Source: an uncultured Coprococcus sp.
GTDB taxonomy: Bacteria; Bacillota; Clostridia; Lachnospirales; Lachnospiraceae
NCBI GenBank assembly: GCA_934247115.1
Contig: CAKQIY010000005.1
Coordinates: forward strand, 45,296 to 109,295
Length of the DNA: 64,000 nucleotides
Direction: 5' to 3'
A model generated the notes under the pieces. That model was not told where the DNA came from and ran no database searches. It saw nothing but the letters and a program-made list of their open reading frames with translations. Positions 26,063 through 35,633 of this stretch are shown here, piece after piece; the first letter of the stretch is position 1, and each line of letters starts with the position of its first letter. Both the position numbers and the translations under genes were made by a program.

Positions 26063-27381
26063 GACTTTCTGATTCGTTTACATATAAAAAGCTTATAAGA
26101 TATGTGCTGCCGTGCATTGCCATGATGATCATGACATCCATCTACAGCATCGTGGACGGCTACTTCGTCTCCAACATCATAGGCAAGAATCCATTTGCAG
26201 CGGTCAATCTGGTCATGCCTGTGCTGATGGCGATATCCGCCATAGGATTCATGATCGGTACAGGAGGCAGCGCACTGACCTCATATTATATGGGACTTGG
26301 GGAAAAGAAAAAAGCAAATGAGGTATTCTCGATGCTGGTGTGGCTTATCATCATCTCGTCCTGCATTGTGGCGGTTGTAGGATTTGTCTTCATGCCCCAG
26401 ATAGTCGAGCTCCTCGGAGCCAGCGATGCTATACGCTCAGATGCCATATTATACGGAAGAATACTCATTCTGTCAGAGCCGTTTTTTATGCTTCAGAACA
26501 GTTTTCAGAGTTTCCTTACAACGGCAGAAAAACAAAACCTTGGTCTGCTGGTCTCAGTACTTGCGGGTATCACCAACATGGTACTTGATTTTCTTCTCAT
26601 GTATGTGTTCCGCCTCGGCATAGCCGGAGCTGCGGCTGCCACAGTGTGCGGACAGATTATAGGAAGTGTAGTACCGCTCATATATTTTGCGGCCAACACT
26701 ACAGGATCGTTGAAGCTGACGAAAGCAAAGTTTGACTGGAAGTGTATTTGGAAAGCCTGTGGAAACGGCTCTTCTGAGATGCTCACCAACCTGTCCACCT
26801 CCCTTGTGTCTGTGGTCTATAACCTGCAGCTTATGAAACTTGCGAATGAAAATGGTATAGCAGCATATGGTGTGATAATGTATGTGTCATTCATATTCAT
26901 GGCAATATTCTTCGGTTATGCCATCGGAGTCACGCCTATCATCGGTTATAACTACGGTGCCGGCAACAAAAAACAGCTGCACAGCCTGCTTAAAAAAAGC
27001 CTTGTGATCACCGCCGTCACAGCTATAACAATGACGGTTTTGTCCGAGGTTCTGGCACTCCCTATCGCAAGAATATTTGTTGGCTATGATGATACGCTAT
27101 GCCGTATGACCCAGACCGGTATGATGCTTTTTTCCATATCATTCCTGTTCTGCGGATTCAACGTATTTGGCTCAGGTTTCTTCACAGGTCTTGGCAACGG
27201 GCTTGTATCCGCAACCATATCTTTCCTCAGAACACTGGTGATACAGCTTGCAGCGGTTTTATTGCTTCCTATGGTGTTTGGCATCAATGGAATCTGGTGC
27301 GCAGTGGCTGTGGCGGAGGCTTTGACCCTTGTCATAACCATCACCTTCCTTGTGAAAAATAAAAAGAAATACGGATATTAA
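26053..27381 (+). CDS. MATE-family efflux transporter
   Basis: A 442-residue inner membrane protein with 12 predicted spans in two MatE halves (about residues 15-175 and 235-400). The typical N-terminal segment IVDGYFVSNIIGKNPFAAVN and the second-half motif FGYAIGVTPIIGYNYGAGN are present. Such proteins export cationic drugs or metabolites in exchange for Na or protons. The gene overlaps the MarR gene and shares its terminator-bounded transcript, so induction by a MarR ligand is likely. Confidence 0.92.
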   Translation: MEIRLSDSFTYKKLIRYVLPCIAMMIMTSIYSIVDGYFVSNIIGKNPFAAVNLVMPVLMAISAIGFMIGTGGSALTSYYMGLGEKKKANEVFSMLVWLIIISSCIVAVVGFVFMPQIVELLGASDAIRSDAILYGRILILSEPFFMLQNSFQSFLTTAEKQNLGLLVSVLAGITNMVLDFLLMYVFRLGIAGAAAATVCGQIIGSVVPLIYFAANTTGSLKLTKAKFDWKCIWKACGNGSSEMLTNLSTSLVSVVYNLQLMKLANENGIAAYGVIMYVSFIFMAIFFGYAIGVTPIIGYNYGAGNKKQLHSLLKKSLVITAVTAITMTVLSEVLALPIARIFVGYDDTLCRMTQTGMMLFSISFLFCGFNVFGSGFFTGLGNGLVSATISFLRTLVIQLAAVLLLPMVFGINGIWCAVAVAEALTLVITITFLVKNKKKYGY

Positions 27382-27390
27382 ACAAAATAA

Positions 27391-27437
27391 GCCGGAGTAC
27401 GTGATTTTAAGTTATCACACACTCCGGTATTTTTTTA
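27391..27437. terminator. Bidirectional terminator between MATE and HAD genes
   Basis: GCCGGAGT and ACTCCGGT arms with further partial pairing (GTGAT / ATCAC) between them; TATTTTTTT follows on the plus strand. The minus strand has only TTATTTTG. Confidence 0.85.
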
Positions 27438-28136
27438 TCATATCACCTTATTCACTATATTTCGAAGCTCTGCATAATTGCATGCAGCCAGTACATCCTC
27501 GTCCGTCTTGTTCTGCAGCGAAAGATACCACACCGGTGTCATTCCGGCATTTTTCGCTCCCATGACATCTTTCTTGTAGCTATCGCCCACATAGATGACC
27601 TCATCGTTCTTTACGCCCAGCTTTATAGCTATCATATCGAACATCCTGCGGTTCGGCTTTTCTATACCAGCCTCCTCGCTTGTTATCATTGCGTCAAGTC
27701 TGCCCGTAAGTCCCAGTCTGTCTATCTTCCTAAACTGGATATGAGCAGTCATATCTGTACAGATACCTATCTTTATCCCTCTGGCTTTCATATCATCTAT
27801 AAACTCCAATGCCCCGGGAAATATGGATATCCTGTTCAGAAAATTGTTCCAGAAATAGTTGTACACCTGCAGGTCATACCTAAATGGTGATACCCCCAGG
27901 ATCTCCAGCATCTTCTGGAAGTACAGCACCCTATTGTGCTGCGCCGCCATATCCCAGGCAGAGAGCTGATCCTTTACCATGTCTCTGCCTTCTTCAAATG
28001 CTTTCATCACTGTCACTTCATCCATATGAAGAAGTTCATTTGCCACGTATCTCACAGTGTCTTCCACTGCCTTATCATTCTCGTGAAGGCAGTCGTATAA
28101 TGTATCATCTAAATCAAATACTATTGCTCTTATCAT
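27438..28136 (-). CDS. HAD-family hydrolase (phosphatase)
   Basis: A 232-residue HAD subfamily IA hydrolase with all four motifs: DLDDT near the N-terminus, ICTDMT (motif II), the EKPNRRMF lysine (motif III) and GDSYKKDVMGAKNAG (motif IV), with a helical cap between. YjjG/HAD-IA phosphatases act on nucleotides or sugar phosphates; the substrate is open. The chosen ATG (28136) is two bases after the stop of the binding-protein gene, so it is the last cistron of the sugar ABC operon and may dephosphorylate an intermediate. Confidence 0.85.
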   Translation of the reverse strand: MIRAIVFDLDDTLYDCLHENDKAVEDTVRYVANELLHMDEVTVMKAFEEGRDMVKDQLSAWDMAAQHNRVLYFQKMLEILGVSPFRYDLQVYNYFWNNFLNRISIFPGALEFIDDMKARGIKIGICTDMTAHIQFRKIDRLGLTGRLDAMITSEEAGIEKPNRRMFDMIAIKLGVKNDEVIYVGDSYKKDVMGAKNAGMTPVWYLSLQNKTDEDVLAACNYAELRNIVNKVI

Positions 28137-28138
28137 AT

Positions 28139-29836
28139 CTACCGACACTCCCTTCGAACTTCCTTGGTGATCGTTGTTCCACCGGACTTATACCAGTTGT
28201 CCACAAAACTGTCAAATTCATCCGGATCTGCTTCTCCTGTAACTATCTTCAGATAAGTGTTGCTCTCCAGATTCTCAAGGTGCCACCAGTCTGACACCAT
28301 GGTCTCAGTCTCACCGAAGTACAGAGAATCGACTTTATTTGTACGCGCATCATTGAGGATCTTGCATGCAGTTATACGGGATGTATATGCCGCCCAGTCC
28401 TCCGATGACGCATTATCTTCATTCTTGAGATATGAATCACACGCCTCATAATAAGATTGTTCCAGCAGATTCAGATCATCCGGCTGCCTTACGCCAGAGA
28501 ACACATGGTTCAGCTCGCCATAACATATCTGAAGTGCATTGTTGTAGTCCACGTTCATTGCAAGTGGTCTTGCGGTAGGATCCACATTGAGTTTGTAGTA
28601 ATCCTTTATAGCCTGATTGTCTTTGTCTTCATATCTTATATAGTCAAACAGCACACTTATTATCTTGCACACTATCTCCGGGTGCTCATATCCCTTTCTG
28701 ACAACCACGAAGTTGCCATACGGAACCTGAGTGTGATAACTCGTTGAGCCGTTTTCCTCTGTGGCAAGCAGATATGGTTCCCACTTTGCTGTTGGATCGG
28801 CCGCTACAGCGTCCATAAGAGGATTATTTGGCGCCCACCATGGTCCGAAGAACGAACCACACTGTCCATTCACTATGAGTTCTATCATGTTGCTGCTTGT
28901 CCGCATGAGGAAATTCCGATCCAGAATCCCTTCCTCGTACATCTCATGTATATGCTCCAGAGCTTTCTTTGCCTCCGGCTGTATAGAACCATACACAACA
29001 TTTCCGTCCTCATCCTTTATCCACTGTTTCGGAAATGCCCCATATGCGGCAAATACAATGTCGAGCGTGTACTCGCTGCTATAACCACAACCGCCGCAGA
29101 GACTTGTGTCTGCCACCAGCCCTACGGTACTTCCTACACCATTATTTCCCGGATCTTTCTCAATAAACTGCCTGATGATCTCCTCCGCATCCGAAAGTGT
29201 TCTCGGAGCCTCAAGTCCCAGCTTATCCATCCAGTCTTTTCTAAGCCATATCAGATTTGGTCCATCTGATATATTTGTCTCAGGTATGGCCATGATACGG
29301 TCATCAAATGTGACCACATCCATGATACTGCTGCCATAACTCTTATATATGTTCTTTATCGTTTCACTCATACAGTTGTTATAACTGTCTGTGAGATCCT
29401 CGATCATGTCATTTTCCACCAGATACTGCAGCTCATCCATATCCTGGACGATCATCACATCCGGAAGAGCCTTCTGTGCTATAACCATGGATACATTATC
29501 ATCATACTGATCATCAGCAGCCTCAAATATATCCTGGTTCTGCACATTCAAAACGTCATTTAGTATTTGTGTATATGCGTTATTTTCATATGTCTCTCCC
29601 TGTGGGAGATTTGAATTATTTGCACCGGACAGCTTTCCCAGGGTATAGGTGAGCTGTTCCGGATACCTTCCAAGCGGCGTTGTCTCCGCAATATGCATGG
29701 CAGACTCATATTCTGCATCTGTGGTCACCTTAGACGGGTTGGAGGGGGGGTTATTGTCCTGGCAGCCACATATTATTATAAGGGTAATTGTTAGCACACA
29801 TGTTATTATTTTTTTCAGATACTTCATTGCTGGCAT
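28139..29836 (-). CDS. Second extracellular solute-binding lipoprotein of the ABC operon (LplA/YtcQ-like)
   Basis: 565 residues, larger than the usual 400-450. The lipoprotein signal ends in LIIICGC (Cys near residue 24). The mature part has the two-lobed extracellular solute-binding fold of family 1 (WLRKDWMDKLGLEAPRTLSDAEEI, VPYGNFVVVRKG), best resembling the long LplA/YtcQ type. It lies after the two permease genes of an operon that already begins with a different binding protein. Whether it feeds the same transporter or senses sugar for YesM is open. The ATG has GAGG seven bases upstream. Confidence 0.85.
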   Translation of the reverse strand: MPAMKYLKKIITCVLTITLIIICGCQDNNPPSNPSKVTTDAEYESAMHIAETTPLGRYPEQLTYTLGKLSGANNSNLPQGETYENNAYTQILNDVLNVQNQDIFEAADDQYDDNVSMVIAQKALPDVMIVQDMDELQYLVENDMIEDLTDSYNNCMSETIKNIYKSYGSSIMDVVTFDDRIMAIPETNISDGPNLIWLRKDWMDKLGLEAPRTLSDAEEIIRQFIEKDPGNNGVGSTVGLVADTSLCGGCGYSSEYTLDIVFAAYGAFPKQWIKDEDGNVVYGSIQPEAKKALEHIHEMYEEGILDRNFLMRTSSNMIELIVNGQCGSFFGPWWAPNNPLMDAVAADPTAKWEPYLLATEENGSTSYHTQVPYGNFVVVRKGYEHPEIVCKIISVLFDYIRYEDKDNQAIKDYYKLNVDPTARPLAMNVDYNNALQICYGELNHVFSGVRQPDDLNLLEQSYYEACDSYLKNEDNASSEDWAAYTSRITACKILNDARTNKVDSLYFGETETMVSDWWHLENLESNTYLKIVTGEADPDEFDSFVDNWYKSGGTTITKEVRRECR

Positions 29837-29886
29837 ATGCTTTCCTCATTCCACTTAGGTTTTGCAAATAATTTCATATATTATCC

Positions 29887-30762
29887 TTAACCCTTTACGC
29901 CTCCAGACATGCTATCCTTGTAGCACTTCTGCATTACCATAAAGAGAATGATAATCGGTACGGATATCAGCACTGCACCAGCCGCAAATGAGTTGAACCA
30001 GTTGTACACATACTCTTTCTCGAGCATGTTCCAAAGTCCGATGGATACTGTGTAATAGTCCTTGTTGGCTCTGCATATAACCTTGGCAAACACGAAATCA
30101 ATCCATGGTGCAAGGAACGAATTCAGAACCGTATAAACTATGATCGGACGGCTGAGTGGTATGATAACCCTTGTAAATGACTGCCATCTTGTAGCACCAT
30201 CAAGGTACGCTGCTTCTTCCAGCGACTTTGGTATAGTATCAAAGAAGCCTTTGGCGATATAGAATCCAAGTCCTGAACCGCCTGAATATACAAGTACCAG
30301 AGCAACCCTGATGAGTGAGCCTTCTGAAAGTCCCAGAACTTTAAGGATGTAATACACAGCTATCATAGCCATGAATCCCGGGAACATTCCAAGTATAAGT
30401 GCCACATTCATAAATGGCTTTCTCAGTCTGAAACGCATTCTTGACATACAGTATGAAACTGCAAGCACGAACGCTGTTGATATTATACATGAGAAAATTG
30501 CTATTATCAAAGTATTCTTGAACATCTGCATAAAATCCAAGATACCTGTGTCTGTAAAAAGCTTTGTGTAGTTCGCCAGAGTCAGAGACTTTGGCAGCAG
30601 AGTTGAAACATACTGTCCTTTCTCACCTCTGAAGCTTATCATGATTATCCATGCGATCGGCAGTACCCAGATAACCGAAAGGATTGCCAGTATGATATGG
30701 ACCACGATGTCGCCCAGTGTCCATTTTCTTCTTGCTTTAATCTCGTTATTTGATTTAGCCAT
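29887..30762 (-). CDS. Sugar ABC transporter permease, MalG type
   Basis: A 291-residue inner membrane subunit with six spans. The EAA loop, EEAAYLDGATRWQSFTRVI (about residues 195-213), is the docking site for the ATPase. It ends in the conserved GGVKG of MalG-like permeases. It overlaps the preceding MalF-type gene by one base (ATGA). No ATPase gene is nearby, as usual where one MsmX-type ATPase serves several importers. Confidence 0.93.
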   Translation of the reverse strand: MAKSNNEIKARRKWTLGDIVVHIILAILSVIWVLPIAWIIMISFRGEKGQYVSTLLPKSLTLANYTKLFTDTGILDFMQMFKNTLIIAIFSCIISTAFVLAVSYCMSRMRFRLRKPFMNVALILGMFPGFMAMIAVYYILKVLGLSEGSLIRVALVLVYSGGSGLGFYIAKGFFDTIPKSLEEAAYLDGATRWQSFTRVIIPLSRPIIVYTVLNSFLAPWIDFVFAKVICRANKDYYTVSIGLWNMLEKEYVYNWFNSFAAGAVLISVPIIILFMVMQKCYKDSMSGGVKG

Positions 30763-32156
30763 TACTGAAATCCCTCCTCATCTTTATATGATGCGGTGTT
30801 GTGGTAAGTTACCAGTGACACAACAGCGAGAACTATGAATGTCATGATACCTATAACAGCACCTAAGTTGTAGTACTGATTATCAACCGTCAGCTTATAG
30901 AGCCATGTGACAAGAAGATCTGTCTTTCCGGCAGTCTTTCCAACCGGGGTAGGCGCTCCATTTGACAGAAGGTAGATAACGTTGAAGTTATTGATATTTC
31001 CTGCAAATGTTGTTATCAGATATGGTGCTGTGACAAACAACATATATGGAAGAGTAATCTTGAAGAAGATCTTTACCGGACCTGCGCCGTCAACTCTCGC
31101 AGCCTCGTATATCTCCTCCGGTATGCTCTGGAGAATTCCTGTGACCTGCATGATGGTAAATGGAATTCCTATCCAGATATTGATGACAATTACCATGACT
31201 CTGGCAAGTGTTGCATTGCTCCAGAATGGAATAGCATTGTCGATTATTCCGTTATTTATAAGTAATGTATTGACGATACCATTCTGACTGAAGATCGTTC
31301 TCATCAGAAGAAGTGATACGAACTGTGGAACCGCTGCTGAGAGCATGAAGATCGCCCTCCACATACCCTTTGCCCTGGTTCCCTTTCTGTTGATCACCAT
31401 TGCGAGTATCATTCCGAGGAAGTAGTTACTGAATGTGGCTGCCACAGCCCAAACAAGCGTCCAGCCAAGCACTGACCAGAATGTACTTCCTATTGCATCA
31501 CTAAAGTTCAATATCTTTGCAAAATTCTTCAGTCCAACCCAGTTGAATATAACTGTATGTGAATCAAGCTTGCTGTAATTTGTAAATGCCATAAAGATCA
31601 TGAAAACCAATGGCAATATCGTAAATACAACAACTCCAAGTACAGGAAGAGGAAGAAGAAATGCATGAAGATTACTGTCAAACAGACTCTTCACATCGTC
31701 CTTGAACTTTGGAACCTTTTTGCCTTTATCCCACAGGCAATACGCTTTGTATGCGCTCTCTATACTTACTACCCAAAGGCAGATGAATGCGAAAATTATA
31801 AACAGTGTTGCCACACCGTACAGGAGCATGAGCAGAGAGTTGTCACCCTGGGTATATTCAAATACACCCTTTGCTTCATTCCAGACCTTCTGCTGTTCCT
31901 GACCACCCAGATGGAAGAGATCCACCAGGAGTGATGCTCCGTGCTTTATCATAAACCATATAAACAGTACCTCAAGTACCAGATACGAAAATCCCTTTAC
32001 AAACTGTTTTCTGACTATGCTTCCAAACCCCAAGATCAGAAATGAAATTCTGGTAGCTATGTCTCCATTTGCCGCCGCCTGTGCAACGGTATATGGGTAA
32101 TCAGATCTTCGTATTTTCTTTATTTTACCTTTTTTATTTGTTATAGCCTGAGCCAT
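30762..32156 (-). CDS. Sugar ABC transporter permease, MalF type
   Basis: 464 residues, with an N-terminal extension of about 160 residues carrying two extra spans (SYLVLEVLFIWFMI and FIIFAFICLWVVSI), then the six-span core with EAA loop YEAARVDGAGPVKIFFKI near residue 360. The size and extra N-terminal helices match maltodextrin permeases (MalF/MdxF). With the MalG-type partner it forms the membrane channel for an alpha-glucoside, presumably maltodextrin. Confidence 0.92.
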   Translation of the reverse strand: MAQAITNKKGKIKKIRRSDYPYTVAQAAANGDIATRISFLILGFGSIVRKQFVKGFSYLVLEVLFIWFMIKHGASLLVDLFHLGGQEQQKVWNEAKGVFEYTQGDNSLLMLLYGVATLFIIFAFICLWVVSIESAYKAYCLWDKGKKVPKFKDDVKSLFDSNLHAFLLPLPVLGVVVFTILPLVFMIFMAFTNYSKLDSHTVIFNWVGLKNFAKILNFSDAIGSTFWSVLGWTLVWAVAATFSNYFLGMILAMVINRKGTRAKGMWRAIFMLSAAVPQFVSLLLMRTIFSQNGIVNTLLINNGIIDNAIPFWSNATLARVMVIVINIWIGIPFTIMQVTGILQSIPEEIYEAARVDGAGPVKIFFKITLPYMLFVTAPYLITTFAGNINNFNVIYLLSNGAPTPVGKTAGKTDLLVTWLYKLTVDNQYYNLGAVIGIMTFIVLAVVSLVTYHNTASYKDEEGFQ

Positions 32157-32201
32157 CCTAACACCTCCGTCTCAAAGTAAATCATTATCTCTTCTTATTA
32201 C

Positions 32202-32236
32202 AAGTGCCCCATCACCTGTAGATGAATGGAGCACCT
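32202..32236 (-). terminator. Intercistronic hairpin between binding protein and permease genes
   Basis: Minus strand AGGTGCTCC / GGGGCACTT around a 17-base loop, with no U-run. Such a hairpin can stop 3' decay or part of the polymerases and so leave more mRNA for the binding protein than for the membrane subunits. A comparable arrangement stands at 52155-52224. Confidence 0.6.
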
Positions 32237-32262
32237 GTTTTTGAAATATATAACTAGTATTT

Positions 32263-33564
32263 TTACTGTGCTACATCAGTGTTAAGTGATGTGTTGAATG
32301 ACTCTGTCATATCTGCTGCGTTGTCATGTGTAACCTCACCATTTACGAGAGACTTACCAAAGTTCTCTGCTGGTGTCCAGTAGTTGCCCATCTTAGGAAC
32401 AAATGGCTGGATGAATGCTGTTGTATCGAATGTAGCATTCTGAGCTGTAACAAGTGCATCGCCCTTAACTGCATCGCTCTCAAGAAGGCTTGTGTTACAT
32501 GGAACGATATTTCTTGCTGTGTAGTGTGACTCCTGTGATGCCTCATTTCCAAGGTAGAGTGCAAGTGCAACTGCAACCTGTGGATACTCGCAGTTAGGAT
32601 TTACAGCGATTGCCTTTGATCCTGCAAATGAGAGGAGCTGCTTGTCCTCACCACCGATCTTGGCTGTTGGAAGAACTGCGATTCCGAGATCATCGCCAAG
32701 TGCATCGTGTAATGCTGCGTAATCCCATGAACCTGAGAACATTGCTGATATTGAACCATCTGTCATACCTGAGATACCAACACCTGACTCATCATTTACA
32801 AAGTTCTTGTTGTTTACAAGATCTACAAGGTAGTCTGTAACAGCCTTGCCGTTGTCGCCACCGAAGTTGATTCCTGCATCATTGTCTGTTCCATCACCGA
32901 ACATTGTTCCGCCATTTGCAAGGTAGAATGCTGCGATGTACCATGAGTTTGTGAGTGGGAATGAAACCTTACCCTTCTCAAGCATTGTGTCAAGGCTCTT
33001 TACATCATCCTCTGTAAATGTCTTCTTGTTGTAGTACATAAACCATGTATTTGTTGTAAATGGCACACCATAGATACCTCCATCAACTGTGATAGAATCT
33101 ACGATCGCCTGTGAATTTGTTGACTTAACGTAATCTGCTGTGCTTCCGCCGAGCTCTGAGATAGCACCTGCATCGATCAGAGTCTGTAACTGGTCATTTG
33201 CGAACATGTATACATCTGCTGACGCTGAAACATCCTGTGTTACAGTCTTTCCTGCATCACCCTCACTACATGTACCATAGTCAAATGTGATATCCCAGTT
33301 TGGATGCTCTTTCTTGAATGCCTCACATGTTGTCTGTAACCACTCGCCGTAATCAGGTGACTGATCCTCTGCTGGACCCCAGACTGTAAGTGTTGTCTTG
33401 ATCGCCTCTTCCTCTGAAGCTGCCTCTGTTGCTTCTGTAGCCTCTGATGCATCACTCTTTGCTGCTGTTGTTGACTCGTCCTTTCCTGAATCTCCACATC
33501 CTGCCAGCATTGACATTCCCATTGCACCCGCAAGTGCAACTGCTGCAAATCTCTTAATTCTCAT
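32263..33564 (-). CDS. Maltodextrin-type extracellular solute-binding lipoprotein
   Basis: A 433-residue family 1 binding protein. The lipoprotein signal peptide ends in SMLAGCG (Cys near residue 23), followed by a Thr/Glu/Ala-rich linker (about 30-50). The mature fold starts TLTVWGPAEDQSPDYGEWLQ and includes the GVPFTTNTWFMYYNKK segment usual in maltose/maltodextrin binding proteins. It is the first gene of the ABC operon, behind an operator-bearing promoter, and presumably captures malto-oligosaccharides at the outer face of the membrane. Confidence 0.92.
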   Translation of the reverse strand: MRIKRFAAVALAGAMGMSMLAGCGDSGKDESTTAAKSDASEATEATEAASEEEAIKTTLTVWGPAEDQSPDYGEWLQTTCEAFKKEHPNWDITFDYGTCSEGDAGKTVTQDVSASADVYMFANDQLQTLIDAGAISELGGSTADYVKSTNSQAIVDSITVDGGIYGVPFTTNTWFMYYNKKTFTEDDVKSLDTMLEKGKVSFPLTNSWYIAAFYLANGGTMFGDGTDNDAGINFGGDNGKAVTDYLVDLVNNKNFVNDESGVGISGMTDGSISAMFSGSWDYAALHDALGDDLGIAVLPTAKIGGEDKQLLSFAGSKAIAVNPNCEYPQVAVALALYLGNEASQESHYTARNIVPCNTSLLESDAVKGDALVTAQNATFDTTAFIQPFVPKMGNYWTPAENFGKSLVNGEVTHDNAADMTESFNTSLNTDVAQ

Positions 33565-33639
33565 AACCGTTCCTCCTTAAAAATATAGTTTTGATTGAAT
33601 GTTTTTAACACCTTTGCAGTACCTTTACCTTATGTCATT

Positions 33640-33658
33640 ATTATAAGAAAACGTTTCC
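33640..33658 (-). promoter_or_regulatory. LacI/CcpA-type operator next to -10 box of ABC operon 1
   Basis: Minus strand GGAAACGTTTTC (33647-33658), a palindrome close to both cre sites and MalR-type operators, directly followed by TATAAT (33640-33645). A bound repressor would cover the promoter. The -35 box is weak, fitting a promoter that needs activation, possibly by the neighbouring YesN-type regulator. Confidence 0.7.
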
Positions 33659-33790
33659 AATCCGTATATATCAATGATTTTAGAATCATGTTGGATTTTT
33701 TAGATATGTTGTTTTTTTGATGGGCGGGCGCCTCCAGAGTGTGCCACGGAGATCCGCCGTTATGCAATGTTATTATGTCCACAAAAGTAT

Positions 33791-33833
33791 AAAAAAATGT
33801 ACCTCTTGAGCTTTAATAAGCTTCAAGAGGTAC
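33791..33833 (-). terminator. Terminator of YesM/YesN operon
   Basis: Minus strand arms GTACCTCTTGAAGCTT and AAGCTCAAGAGGTAC (one unpaired base) with a four-base loop, then ATTTTTTT. Confidence 0.9.
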
Positions 33834-33862
33834 ATCCACTCTTTGTATTTTTGTATAATTTT

Positions 33863-35575
33863 CTAGTTTTCTACTCTCTTTGGGAAGTGGAGCATTACTT
33901 TCGTGCCGGCTCCCGGGGTGCTTTCGATCTTCACCGCGTACTCCTCTCCATAATATAGCTTGATCCTCTCGTTTACATTTGACACACCATAGCCATTGGA
34001 CGACTTGGACAGGATCAGGGCGGCCTGGGTCTTTGTCATTCCAACGCCGTTGTCTGACACAGTGAAATCAAGAAAATCTCCATTCTCCTTCCCTTCTATG
34101 CGTATCTCTCCTCTGCCATCAGTCTTGACGTCAATTCCATGTCCTATCGCATTTTCAAGCAGCGGCTGAAGTATCAGATTCAATGTTTCATATTTTAAGA
34201 TACTGTCATCTATGTCGTACACCACATCAAAACTATTGTCATGCATGGCAAGCTGGATATCAAGATACGACTTGATATTTGCTATCTCATCTTTGACAAG
34301 CAGAATGTTTTTGCCTTTATTTAAGGCTGTCCTGTAGAATGTGGACAGAGACAAGGTGATCCGGCTTATGTCTTCCTGCTCCGCCTCAAGGGCTTTCCAA
34401 TTAATCATAGACAGAGAATTATACAGGAAATGCGGATTGATCTGAGCCTGAAGGGCCCTCATCTCGTATTCTTTTTCCTTGATCTTGCTCTGATATACCT
34501 CATTGACAGTCTCATCAAGGCGCTTACTCATGCTGTTATAACCATTTATAAGATCACCGATCTCATCTGTACTGTCATTTTCTATAACCATGCCCAGATT
34601 TCCTGTCTCGGTAGCCTTCATAGTCTTCTGAAGATTTTTGATTCGCTTCGTTATAAACTCTGATATCATATGTATGCATAATATACCTGCAAACATACTT
34701 ACCAGGAGTGCCACCACGGCTATTATAAGTATCGGTCGAACCGATGAGATTATAAGTTTGTTCGGCTTGTATACACATATGTTCCAGCCGGTCGCCTTGG
34801 ATGTCTTATCTATAAACTGATACCCTGAATTATCCATCTCTCTCAGAACATCGAATTTATCCACATCCAATTCATACGCTGACTGCTCATCGGCAAATGT
34901 ATTCTTGTTGAATATCATATGTCCATACTCATCCTCTATGATAAGCCCATAATTATCAAACATTGTCTCTGTATAAAACGGTTGAAATACACTGTCATAA
35001 TCCACGCCTACATACAAAATGCCCTTGGCGCCTTTCTGCTCCAGCATAGCCATCCGGCTGACTGAAAATGCAGTGCGGCTTTCCATGTCAATATGCCAGT
35101 GTATATTGTTATCCAGTTCATCATATTCATGCGTTCCATCCGCCAGATCCTTTAGCGGTGCAACCGTTGACCCATGTTTTACATCGCTGGCATCAGTATA
35201 TATCGTGACCTGATTTACATCCTCATGGAAATACATGATCGATGCCAGCAGAGGATCGATCACCGTACTGAACTGCTCATAATTCTGGTATGCCGACTGA
35301 TCCGCACTCAGTATCTTTGCAATCGACTGGTTATACGATATATATTTAGAGAGATTGTTATATATCTCCAGTTCATTGTCCATGGAATCCGTGGTCTGGC
35401 TGACATAAGATTTCAGGATCGTTGTCTCCCGGTCCCACAGAATCTTTTTCATCTCCATGTACGTTATACCCAGTATTATCATAACAGGCACAAATCCGGC
35501 CAGCAGATAAATAACAACCATTTTGCCGGTCAGCTCCATATCACGAAATCTCTTCTTGAGTCCACCTTTGTTCAT
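33863..35575 (-). CDS. YesM-family sensor histidine kinase
   Basis: 570 residues: first span near 20-40, an extracytoplasmic Cache-like sensor domain (about 45-280), second span near 288-308, HAMP (about 310-360), a HisKA_2/His_kinase block with the phosphorylated His in AQINPHFLYNSL (about residue 385), and a HATPase_c domain with PLLENAIGHG (N box) and SDNGVGM (G1 box). YesM kinases respond to extracellular oligosaccharides, often through a binding protein. It is the second gene of the pair with the YesN-type regulator and lies beside ABC operon 1. Confidence 0.93.
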   Translation of the reverse strand: MNKGGLKKRFRDMELTGKMVVIYLLAGFVPVMIILGITYMEMKKILWDRETTILKSYVSQTTDSMDNELEIYNNLSKYISYNQSIAKILSADQSAYQNYEQFSTVIDPLLASIMYFHEDVNQVTIYTDASDVKHGSTVAPLKDLADGTHEYDELDNNIHWHIDMESRTAFSVSRMAMLEQKGAKGILYVGVDYDSVFQPFYTETMFDNYGLIIEDEYGHMIFNKNTFADEQSAYELDVDKFDVLREMDNSGYQFIDKTSKATGWNICVYKPNKLIISSVRPILIIAVVALLVSMFAGILCIHMISEFITKRIKNLQKTMKATETGNLGMVIENDSTDEIGDLINGYNSMSKRLDETVNEVYQSKIKEKEYEMRALQAQINPHFLYNSLSMINWKALEAEQEDISRITLSLSTFYRTALNKGKNILLVKDEIANIKSYLDIQLAMHDNSFDVVYDIDDSILKYETLNLILQPLLENAIGHGIDVKTDGRGEIRIEGKENGDFLDFTVSDNGVGMTKTQAALILSKSSNGYGVSNVNERIKLYYGEEYAVKIESTPGAGTKVMLHFPKRVEN

Positions 35576-35633
35576 CTACGATCCCCCTGCTTAACGAGTT
35601 CTGCAATCGCCCTTTTCCAAGTCTACTGTATGT

